From Paenibacillus jilunlii (GTDB lineage: Bacteria > Bacillota > Bacilli > Paenibacillales > Paenibacillaceae), in contig NZ_FNGM01000001.1 in assembly GCF_900102965.1 (NCBI RefSeq), positions 186,001 through 250,000 of the forward strand: a stretch of 64,000 nt of DNA, read 5' to 3'. The notes under the pieces were generated by a model. That model was not told where the DNA came from. It searched no databases and was given only the letters and a program-made list of their open reading frames with translations. Each line of letters opens with the position of its first letter. Position 1 is the stretch's first letter. This document shows positions 16,634-24,655 of this stretch, piece after piece. A program made the position numbers and the translations under genes.

Positions 16634-18343
16634 ATGGACATGGATTTACTCTTAATATCTCCTCCGTATTGGGATTTTTACTCTCCCTTTCTGGCTTTGC
16701 CGAGTTTGAGCGGATTTCTGCGTTCCAAAGGATTCGCTGTACGGCAGCTTGATTTGAATATTGTTCATTTCAACCGGATGATCGATAAGCAGGGGGACGC
16801 CATTCTTAAAGAACTGCAAAATGATCATGTTTATGACGGTCTGGACACTGCATATAAAAATGTGTTCAAAGCAAACGACGCAAAAGAGTTTACCAGAAAG
16901 AGCGCCTTTATACAGCCGGGACAATTAAGCGGACAATTTCTCAAGAAAAATTTCTATCAATTTACATTGGATGAAATTAATTTTTTGGATGGCATATTTC
17001 ATTATATTTATTTTAATCAGCTGTACAAAAAGAACTATTGGGATAAATTAGCAGAGTTTGAGCTGGACAGTATTATGGAGGAGGTTAGCAGCGAGCTGTT
17101 GACGGACACCTTGCTTGGCAACGAATGCATGACGTTGATTCAGCAAGGGCTTCGGCTGATCGGATTTTCCAGTACCAGCTTTGATCAGTTCATTGTTTCC
17201 TGCATTTACGCCAGAATGATTAAAAGGATACACCCTGAGGTAAAGATTATATTTGGCGGCAGCTACATCCCTGTGCTTGTGAAGACGGTGCGCCCTGACA
17301 AACAGAAAAAGATCTTCGATTTATGTGATTATATAGTTAACGGAGAAGGAGAAACCGCCCTGGAATTAATTATTCAGTACACCTCCAAGGGACAAGGCGA
17401 ATTAGCGGACATTCCTAATCTTTGCTTTATGGACTCTTCGGGACAGGTTGTTCATAATGCGGCTAAATTCGAAAATTTTCAACAGCTGCCGGAACCTGAC
17501 TTCAACGATTTGGATTTTGAATTATACTTGATGCCTGAAATTATGCTTCCCTATCAGAGCTCACGCGGTTGTTTTTGGGGCCACTGTACATTTTGCGACC
17601 ATGATGCCAATTACCGGTATAATTTTAGAAGCAAAACTGCTGAGACGGTTGTAGAAAATTTAGCTGCTTTGAAGAAAAAATATAACAACCAACATATACA
17701 ATTTGTCGATGAAGCAATTAAACCGGAGAAACTGAAGGAAATTGTAGCGGAGATGGAAGCACGTGAATTGAACTCGCTGGATTGGATGTATTACTCCCGG
17801 ATCAGCGGGGAATATACCGATGATCTTGTACAGAGGGCGAGAGCTTTAGGTTGCCGGCTTGTTTTGTTTGGTGTTGAAACGTTTAATTTGCGGCTTATAA
17901 AAATGATCCGTAAAGGCATTTCCGAGAAAAATATATCCAAGAATTTAAGCATGTTTAGTAAATTTGGCATTAAGAATATAATATGGATGATTTGTGGATT
18001 TCCTTCACAAAGGGAAGAAGAGATATGGTATGATATTGATAAACTTAAGGAAAATTCACCCAATTTAAAGGGGGTTTTCGCCGGTTTGTACCGCTTGGAA
18101 CGCAACTGCGATATGTACAGTGCACCGGGAAAATTCAATATCATCGATTCTGACCCGGATAATCCGTACATCTTCAAATCGCATTACAACGGCGAACTGA
18201 TCGATCAAAACCAAATCTTCTCTCTTTACAAACAGGAGTATGCTCCGCTTGTGAGTGAGCTTTCCCGCTCACACAACAGGTATATTATCTATTTTCGCCA
18301 GGAGGAGCAGGATGAGCCATTGGAAAGGGGCTTATCCAAATGA
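16634..18343 (+). CDS. B12-binding-domain radical SAM protein 1
   Basis: 569 residues. The N-terminal half is a cobalamin-binding-like Rossmann domain (IIFGGSYIP at 205-213, CDYIVNGEGETA at 231-242), and the radical SAM barrel follows. The [4Fe-4S] cysteines are C313, C318 and C321 in RGCFWGHCTFC, spaced C-x4-C-x2-C rather than the textbook C-x3-C-x2-C. Members of this class often methylate unactivated carbons or rearrange carbon skeletons. The N-terminal 180 residues include a long charged segment before the Rossmann fold. ATG 16634 has AAGGAGG. The stop overlaps the start of the next gene (ATGA). Confidence 0.88.
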   Translation: MDMDLLLISPPYWDFYSPFLALPSLSGFLRSKGFAVRQLDLNIVHFNRMIDKQGDAILKELQNDHVYDGLDTAYKNVFKANDAKEFTRKSAFIQPGQLSGQFLKKNFYQFTLDEINFLDGIFHYIYFNQLYKKNYWDKLAEFELDSIMEEVSSELLTDTLLGNECMTLIQQGLRLIGFSSTSFDQFIVSCIYARMIKRIHPEVKIIFGGSYIPVLVKTVRPDKQKKIFDLCDYIVNGEGETALELIIQYTSKGQGELADIPNLCFMDSSGQVVHNAAKFENFQQLPEPDFNDLDFELYLMPEIMLPYQSSRGCFWGHCTFCDHDANYRYNFRSKTAETVVENLAALKKKYNNQHIQFVDEAIKPEKLKEIVAEMEARELNSLDWMYYSRISGEYTDDLVQRARALGCRLVLFGVETFNLRLIKMIRKGISEKNISKNLSMFSKFGIKNIIWMICGFPSQREEEIWYDIDKLKENSPNLKGVFAGLYRLERNCDMYSAPGKFNIIDSDPDNPYIFKSHYNGELIDQNQIFSLYKQEYAPLVSELSRSHNRYIIYFRQEEQDEPLERGLSK

Positions 18344-20046
18344 ATGTAGCGCTCTGGCATTATACCAATGAGAATGACAAATCTACGTATATGCCTCTTG
18401 GAATTCGTTATCTTAAATCTTATGCCGAACAATATTGTGAACAACATCACAATGTTACGATAATCGAACGGCTTCACGAGTTGACGGATGATGTGGATGT
18501 TGTGGCTATATCCTGCATGTCGCAAGACTTTGAACTTTTAAAGGAGCAGTTACAGGAGATTCGGAAACGGGTGCGGGACATTGTTCTGGGGGGATATCAT
18601 ATCTCCTTAATGCCGGAAACGCTTCCGGAGGAAATTGCTGTTGGCGTAAGATTTGAAGGCGAAGAAACCTTCAGAGAGATTCTGGATATTAGAGCCAGGA
18701 ACGGTTCCTTGTTGCCCGAGTACTTAAGTGATGTCAAGGGAATTGTATACCGCAATAAAGGAAACGTGCAGATCAATCCCTTGCGTGAGCCGATCAAGAA
18801 AATGGAAACGATCCCTTTTCCCGACCGAACCTCTTTAATGAAACCGTGGTGGCAAAAGAAACAAAACCTGTTTTCCTCACGGGGTTGCCCTTTTAAATGT
18901 GTATTCTGCTCTTCCACCAATTTCTGGAGCCGGTTTAGAAGATTCGGGGCAGAATATGTGGTTGACGAGATTTGCGCCATCTTAAGAGACTTCCCGGACA
19001 CTCAGGAAATCACTTTCGTGGATGATTTGTTTACCGCTGACCGAAAACGGCTGCGTAACATTATCAGCCTGATGGAAGAACGCAATATTCTGGGAAAGTT
19101 GCTGATCAACATCTCTATCCGCGCAGATCAGGTAGATGATGAAATGTGCCAGCTGCTTAAGGCGCTGAATGCCAATTTCATTTATTTCGGTATGGAGTCT
19201 GCGAGCCCCCGTATTCTGAATTACCTCAAGAAAGGCACTTTAACCGTGCCTCAGATACAGCATGCGCTTGATTTACTTTACCGGAACGGCATTCCCATCA
19301 GTGCCTCAATCATTGTCGGTTCTCCCGGGGAGACTGAAGAAGATCTGCGGATGACCTATGATTTTGTTGTCAGGAATATGCGTGAAGGAAAGCTGAATGA
19401 AGTGGCTGCGAACATCTTGTCTCCAATGCCCGGTACGGAGTTGTGGGAGGAGGGCAAGACAAGGGGGATCATTCAGGAGCCTGTAGAGTGGAGCCGTATG
19501 CTTTATTATGGATATACGCATACCGAGAAGTTCTATAACAGGCCCTTTCAGGAATGGGTCAAACTAAGAAGTCAGAACGACAGCTTTTATTTGAATGATG
19601 AGATGTCTCAGCACCGGCTTTATGAAATTATGCTGGAATACGATGTGCAGATCAAAAAGATATTTGTTGGACGGATCTACCGGAAATATCGGGATCTGAT
19701 CGAAAATATTTTTGCGCAGCTCCAGCCGGGCCGGAAATTGATTGTGTATCACGTGAATGAAATTTCTTATACTCTGGTCCATCTCCTAAGAGAACAGAAC
19801 TTTGAGGTCTCCTATGTAATAACGGATGATGATGAGATGAACTATACGTATCTGTCTGATGTACCGGTGCTTCAATCCGGACAATGGTCCCGAATTGAGG
19901 ACGGCCACATTGTAATCAGCTGCAGTGAGAAAGACTCCGTTGAAGTACAACGCCTTACAGAGAAAAAAAGGCTGGACCTAATCAATTTAACGGCAGAAAC
20001 ACTCCGGGTAGGAGGGGGAAGGATTGTTGAAGCAGAGCGGAAATAA
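18340..20046 (+). CDS. B12-binding-domain radical SAM protein 2 with C-terminal Rossmann-like extension
   Basis: 568 residues, translationally coupled to the preceding radical SAM gene by ATGA. The B12-binding-like domain (ISCMSQDFE at 57-65, GGYHISLMPE at 84-93, FEGEET at 105-110) precedes the radical SAM core with the canonical CPFKCVFC (C183, C187, C190). After the core, about residues 455-565 look like an additional Rossmann-type domain: LIVYHVNEISYTLVHLLREQ, then YVITDDDEMNYTYLSDVPVL. This resembles the nucleotide-binding lobes seen behind some methyltransferases and PglD-like proteins. Reaction unknown; C-methylation is the most common role of the class. Confidence 0.88.
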   Translation: MNVALWHYTNENDKSTYMPLGIRYLKSYAEQYCEQHHNVTIIERLHELTDDVDVVAISCMSQDFELLKEQLQEIRKRVRDIVLGGYHISLMPETLPEEIAVGVRFEGEETFREILDIRARNGSLLPEYLSDVKGIVYRNKGNVQINPLREPIKKMETIPFPDRTSLMKPWWQKKQNLFSSRGCPFKCVFCSSTNFWSRFRRFGAEYVVDEICAILRDFPDTQEITFVDDLFTADRKRLRNIISLMEERNILGKLLINISIRADQVDDEMCQLLKALNANFIYFGMESASPRILNYLKKGTLTVPQIQHALDLLYRNGIPISASIIVGSPGETEEDLRMTYDFVVRNMREGKLNEVAANILSPMPGTELWEEGKTRGIIQEPVEWSRMLYYGYTHTEKFYNRPFQEWVKLRSQNDSFYLNDEMSQHRLYEIMLEYDVQIKKIFVGRIYRKYRDLIENIFAQLQPGRKLIVYHVNEISYTLVHLLREQNFEVSYVITDDDEMNYTYLSDVPVLQSGQWSRIEDGHIVISCSEKDSVEVQRLTEKKRLDLINLTAETLRVGGGRIVEAERK

Positions 20047-21796
20047 GGCGGGGTCTTCCTGGAGAGTACTCACCTCCCTGTTGCAAATCAACAGAAAATT
20101 GTGGCCACAATATGTATTTTTAATCATTTGTATTATTTTGGCCGCTGGCATTGATGTGGCGGGAACTGAAGCGTTCAGACGCATGATTTCGGCCGCCACC
20201 GACAGTAATATGGGTGCTCTGCGTGAGTCTTTATTGCTGGCTGGAGGGGTTATAGCCGGAACTGTAGTTCTAGGGTCCTGTGCTTCCCTGCTCACGGAAT
20301 TTGTAAATTACAGATCTTCGGTGCATCTGGAATCTTTAATGGTTCAAAAATTACTTCATATGAATATTGCCTCCCATAGAAATTACCACTCCGGAGATCT
20401 GGTGAAGAGGGTAAGCGACAATGCACGCAACGGCCAAATTGCACTGAACAATAATCTGATGGACGGGTTCCGGGTATTTGCCGTCATTGTTCTGAATCTG
20501 GTGTATTTGAGCGCTATTAATATCCTGTTTACCGTAAGCTGCCTTGTTGTCGCACTGCTTCTTCCCTTCGCTCTAAAATACTTGTCCCGAAAATTAAATG
20601 TCATTTACGGGCATAAGCTCGATGCCGAATCAGCGCTGAATGCATTCACGCAGGAGTGTATTGACGGCGCCGAGGTGGTCCGTACTACCTCTCTGGGGGA
20701 GCGGACCGATTCAATCTTCCACAGCAAATATGCGGAATTCATGAAGTGGACCAAAAAGGGGATCTGGTTCGAGTCGCTAACGAATCAGGTGAACTTTTTT
20801 ATCCGAATCGGCGGCATGATCTTCATCATTGGCTACGGCGGTGTTCTCGTCAAGCAGGAGATCATTGGTGTCAGCAGCGTTGTAGCCTTTATTCTCGTAT
20901 TCTGGAGAATGCTTAATCCGATATCCAATGCTATGGTGATGTGGCCCAGAGTTCAGAATTCGTTAAGCCAATTGTCCCGTGCTTTGGAGATTCTTGAAAT
21001 GGAGGAAGAACGCGGTATACATAATGGTAATGAAATGTCCCGGAACAGCAGTGAACCGACGATGGTACAGTTCTCCAATGTAAGCTTTGCTTATTCGCCC
21101 GGTAGAGTTGCGCTCGACACCATTTCTTTTACGGTGAAAGCAGGCACTGTTACGGCAATCGTTGGCCCAAGCGGAAGCGGAAAAAGTACAATACTTCAGT
21201 TACTTCTCGGGTTTCTGCAACCGGCGTCAGGAGAGATCAGGATTGGTTCCGCACTGCAGGCAGAGCGTGATGTTTTGCAATGGCGAAGTGATATTTCGTA
21301 TATCAGCCAGGAAATGTATGTGTTCTCCGGGACCTTCTTTGAGAATATTGCTTTGGGTAAGCTTGATGCTACCTTGACAGAGGTTATGAATGCAGCCCAA
21401 AAAGTAAACATGCACGATATGATCATGAGTACGCCTGAAGGCTATGGTACCTTGATCGGTGAAGGCGGGCTGACACTCTCCGGCGGAGAATGCCAGCGAA
21501 TCTCCATTGCCCGGGCTCTGCTGAAGCAGGCCTCCCTTTTTGTGATGGATGAACCTACCTCTGCGCTGGATGGAGAGAATGAGGCGGCTATCTTCCGGGA
21601 ATTTAAGAACATGATTAAGGATAAGACGCTAATTATTGTCAGCCATAAGCCGTTGCGGTTGGAGCAGGTGGACCAATACTTGTATCTGGACCATGGACAG
21701 ATTGTGGAACAGGGAACTTATGAGCAGTTGATTGCCCGGAAGGGCAAATACTACAACTTGCTAAACGGATATGAAGAGGAGCATGATATCGCATGA
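20024..21796 (+). CDS. ABC exporter half-transporter 1
   Basis: 590 residues with an N-terminal six-helix membrane domain (about residues 20-310) and an ATPase domain: Walker A IVGPSGSGKST, Q-loop SQEMYVFSG, signature LSGGE, Walker B FVMDEPTSALD with the catalytic Glu, and H-loop VSHK. The start is TTG 20024 (or 20027) behind GGAGGGGGAAGG, inside the previous gene. A second half-transporter follows directly with an ATGA overlap, so they probably act as a heterodimer exporting the cluster product. A peptidase C39 domain is absent, so it is not a leader-peptide-cleaving exporter. Confidence 0.9.
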   Translation: MLKQSGNKAGSSWRVLTSLLQINRKLWPQYVFLIICIILAAGIDVAGTEAFRRMISAATDSNMGALRESLLLAGGVIAGTVVLGSCASLLTEFVNYRSSVHLESLMVQKLLHMNIASHRNYHSGDLVKRVSDNARNGQIALNNNLMDGFRVFAVIVLNLVYLSAINILFTVSCLVVALLLPFALKYLSRKLNVIYGHKLDAESALNAFTQECIDGAEVVRTTSLGERTDSIFHSKYAEFMKWTKKGIWFESLTNQVNFFIRIGGMIFIIGYGGVLVKQEIIGVSSVVAFILVFWRMLNPISNAMVMWPRVQNSLSQLSRALEILEMEEERGIHNGNEMSRNSSEPTMVQFSNVSFAYSPGRVALDTISFTVKAGTVTAIVGPSGSGKSTILQLLLGFLQPASGEIRIGSALQAERDVLQWRSDISYISQEMYVFSGTFFENIALGKLDATLTEVMNAAQKVNMHDMIMSTPEGYGTLIGEGGLTLSGGECQRISIARALLKQASLFVMDEPTSALDGENEAAIFREFKNMIKDKTLIIVSHKPLRLEQVDQYLYLDHGQIVEQGTYEQLIARKGKYYNLLNGYEEEHDIA

Positions 21797-23535
21797 AGCA
21801 TAAAGGAGCCTCCATCTTCTTGAGAGTATTCACTTATGTGAAGAACGGCAATAATCTGCTTCTGTTTGGCCTGATTTTATTGATGGTTGATGTCGCTTTT
21901 AATATCGGCATAGCCAAGGTTCAGCAGTCCTTTTTGGATGTTCTGAATCAAGGGGATTTCAAGCGGTTATCCTTCTATCTGATTGTGTTTTCCATCTGCT
22001 TCTTGCTTGCGATGCTTCTTACCTTTGTGGGCTATTTCTTCAGAGAATATTCTTTTTCTATGCTGACAAGAAATTTCCAGTTTGACACCTTCTCCATGCT
22101 AAACAAGTTGCCTTATGAAGAGCTCAAGGGACGGCATTCCGGGGATCTAATATCCCGCGCCTCCTATGATGTCCAAGACTGCTGCAGACATTTAAAAGAC
22201 GGGCTCTTCGGGATTTTTGAGAACGCACTGCAGTTTGCTGTTGCTTTGACCTATTTGTGCTTTATCAATTTTCCGCTGGCCGTTGCAGTGGCCATTACGG
22301 GCGTCCTTATCTTTTTTTGCAGCAGTATATTTAATCCCAAAATCCGGAAAATATCTTCAGAAATATATAACAAGGAGTCTGATATCAAGAATTTAATTAA
22401 AGAAATGGCGCAAGGAATTTCTGTCGTAAAAGCTTACGGGCTGCAAAGCTATTTCGGGGAGAAATATGCAAAGTATAGAAGGGATACTTATCGGTTATAC
22501 AGGAAAAGCATACTCACCAATGTGTTTATGCAGCAACTGCTGAATATTATGAGGGAATCGGTCTGGATCATAGGTGTATTTCTGATCTGTCTTTCCGCAA
22601 TAAACGGAGAAATGACGGTTGGCCTTGTGCTTACCTTCACGTTGCTGATGAGTCAGGTTTTGTGGCCGTTTGTAATTATCGCAGATCGCTGGAGAACACT
22701 GAATAACAGCTACGGTTCTGCATATCGGGCACTGGATCTTGCCGCCTTCGGACAAAATTCGCAATCGGAGAAGATAGAAGTCACAAATCCATTATTGCCT
22801 CCCGCAGAAGACATTGCCGTCCTATTGCGCAATGTATCGTTTAAGCCGGACAAAAGCGTCGAAGAGCCGCTGTTTGAGTCTTTTGATCTTGAGATCCGCC
22901 GAGGGGAAAAGGTAGCCATCGTTGGGGCAAGCGGTTCAGGGAAGAGCTCCCTGCTGAAATTGATAACCGGTCTTTACCGGCATGACAGCGGACTAATAAC
23001 GATTTTTGATAAGCAGGTTGACGGAACTTCTGAAGTAAAGGACTTTTATTCCTATGTTCCGCAGCATAATTACCTGTTTACGGGAACAATTAGCGAGAAT
23101 ATATCCTTCGGAGCAATTTCCTTTGATGATGACCATATCAAACGCGCTGCTGAGGCAGCCAATGCGGATGAGTTCATTTCCCGGCTTGAGCAGGGGTACC
23201 ACACTCCCGTAAAAGAGGGGGGAGCTACACTATCCGGCGGACAAAAACAGCGGATTGCCATTGCAAGGGCAATGTTAAAGAATGCCCCGTTGCTTATTTT
23301 GGATGAAGCTACATCTTCTTTGGATCGCCGGAATGCGATGAAAATTCAACGCTTACTGGAAAGCTTGCCATCAGAAATAACGTGTATTTTTGTGACGCAT
23401 TCCCCTGCTTCCCTGTCCTTTGTAGATCGGATTGTCATACTGGAGAAGGGGCGGATAGCAGCCTCGGGAAGTCTTGAAGAATTAACACAGCGAAATCTTC
23501 TTTATCAGGAGTTATTTGACTCCGCCGAAGTATGA
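21793..23535 (+). CDS. ABC exporter half-transporter 2
   Basis: 580 residues with the same plan: a six-helix membrane domain (about residues 20-290), Walker A IVGASGSGKSS, Q-loop PQHNYLFTG, signature LSGGQ, Walker B LLILDEATSSLD with Glu intact, and H-loop THS. It starts at ATG 21793, overlapping the stop of the first half-transporter. Both ATPase sites look complete, so a homodimer for each is not excluded, but the coupling favours a heterodimer. A role in export of the cluster product or in self-protection follows from position. Confidence 0.9.
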   Translation: MKHKGASIFLRVFTYVKNGNNLLLFGLILLMVDVAFNIGIAKVQQSFLDVLNQGDFKRLSFYLIVFSICFLLAMLLTFVGYFFREYSFSMLTRNFQFDTFSMLNKLPYEELKGRHSGDLISRASYDVQDCCRHLKDGLFGIFENALQFAVALTYLCFINFPLAVAVAITGVLIFFCSSIFNPKIRKISSEIYNKESDIKNLIKEMAQGISVVKAYGLQSYFGEKYAKYRRDTYRLYRKSILTNVFMQQLLNIMRESVWIIGVFLICLSAINGEMTVGLVLTFTLLMSQVLWPFVIIADRWRTLNNSYGSAYRALDLAAFGQNSQSEKIEVTNPLLPPAEDIAVLLRNVSFKPDKSVEEPLFESFDLEIRRGEKVAIVGASGSGKSSLLKLITGLYRHDSGLITIFDKQVDGTSEVKDFYSYVPQHNYLFTGTISENISFGAISFDDDHIKRAAEAANADEFISRLEQGYHTPVKEGGATLSGGQKQRIAIARAMLKNAPLLILDEATSSLDRRNAMKIQRLLESLPSEITCIFVTHSPASLSFVDRIVILEKGRIAASGSLEELTQRNLLYQELFDSAEV

Positions 23536-23576
23536 ATGAAATCTAATTATTTGCGCCATTATGGAGGGGAATAATA

Positions 23577-24608
23577 ATGAGAACCAAGCTAGACGAGCTG
23601 TCTTTTGAGGCAAAGAAAGCTATACTACAGGCGGAGAGTCTTGCCGAACTGAATGAGTTGCGGGTGAAATATTTCGGCAAGAAAGGACTCATCACCGAGA
23701 TTTCCAAAAACATGAACACCCTCAGTTCGGAAGACAGACCCATAATCGGCATGATGGTTAATTCGGTAAGAGAATCTATAAAAGATCAGCTGAACGAGAA
23801 ATCGAAAGAAATTGAGCAGGGAATACTAAAAGAACAATTGGCCAAGGAAACTATTGATGTTACGCTGCCGGGAAATCCGGCTCCTATAGGCTCGGTTCAT
23901 CCGCTCAGCAAGGTTACGCAGGAGCTTGAGGATATTTTTATCGGCATGGGCTATTCCGTCGAGGAAGGCCCGGAAGTAGAAAGGGATTACTATAACTTTG
24001 AAGCCCTGAATCTTCCTAAGGATCATCCGGCGCGGGATATGCAGGATACATTCTATATTACGGAAGAGATTTTGCTGCGATCCCATACTTCCCCGGTGCA
24101 GATAAGAACTATGGAGCGAATGAAAGGTCAGGTTCCGGTTAAAATCATTTGCCCGGGGAAAGTATACCGCCGCGACGATGATGTCACCCATTCCCATCTG
24201 TTCACACAGATTGAGGGGTTGGTGATTGACCGCCATATCAGAATGAGCGACCTGAAGGGAACCCTGCTTCAATTTGTGCAGAAGATGTTTGGGACTCAAA
24301 CGCAAATCCGGTTGCGGCCCAGTTATTTTCCGTTCACGGAGCCCAGTGCGGAAGTGGATATATCCTGTATGTTCTGCGGTCAGGCAGGGTGCAGAATTTG
24401 CAAAAACAGCGGGTGGATCGAAGTGCTTGGCTCAGGAATGGTCCATCCGAATGTATTGGAAATGTCAGGATACGATTCAACCCAATACAGCGGGTTTGCA
24501 TTTGGGATCGGTGTAGAGCGGATAGGGATGCTTAAATATGGTGTGAACGATATCCGCAACTTCTACACCAATGATTTACGGTTATTGACACAATTTAATC
24601 ATATATAA
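23577..24608 (+). CDS. pheS: phenylalanyl-tRNA synthetase alpha subunit, cluster copy
   Basis: 343 residues, full length for a bacterial PheRS alpha chain. The N-terminal coiled-coil arm (about 1-90) is retained, followed by the class II core: [64 protein letters not shown] and a C-terminal [16 protein letters not shown]. The alanine in FAFG, which governs side-chain size in other PheS proteins, is conserved. It is embedded in the biosynthetic operon with no T-box leader, only a 41-bp gap with GGAGGGGA. A housekeeping copy is expected elsewhere but is not visible here. Likely roles are target-based self-resistance or supply of Phe-tRNA. Confidence 0.92.
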   Translation: MRTKLDELSFEAKKAILQAESLAELNELRVKYFGKKGLITEISKNMNTLSSEDRPIIGMMVNSVRESIKDQLNEKSKEIEQGILKEQLAKETIDVTLPGNPAPIGSVHPLSKVTQELEDIFIGMGYSVEEGPEVERDYYNFEALNLPKDHPARDMQDTFYITEEILLRSHTSPVQIRTMERMKGQVPVKIICPGKVYRRDDDVTHSHLFTQIEGLVIDRHIRMSDLKGTLLQFVQKMFGTQTQIRLRPSYFPFTEPSAEVDISCMFCGQAGCRICKNSGWIEVLGSGMVHPNVLEMSGYDSTQYSGFAFGIGVERIGMLKYGVNDIRNFYTNDLRLLTQFNHI

Positions 24609-24655
24609 CCCGTCGTTTATTTCCGGCATATCATTATAGTTAAAGGGGAATAAAG

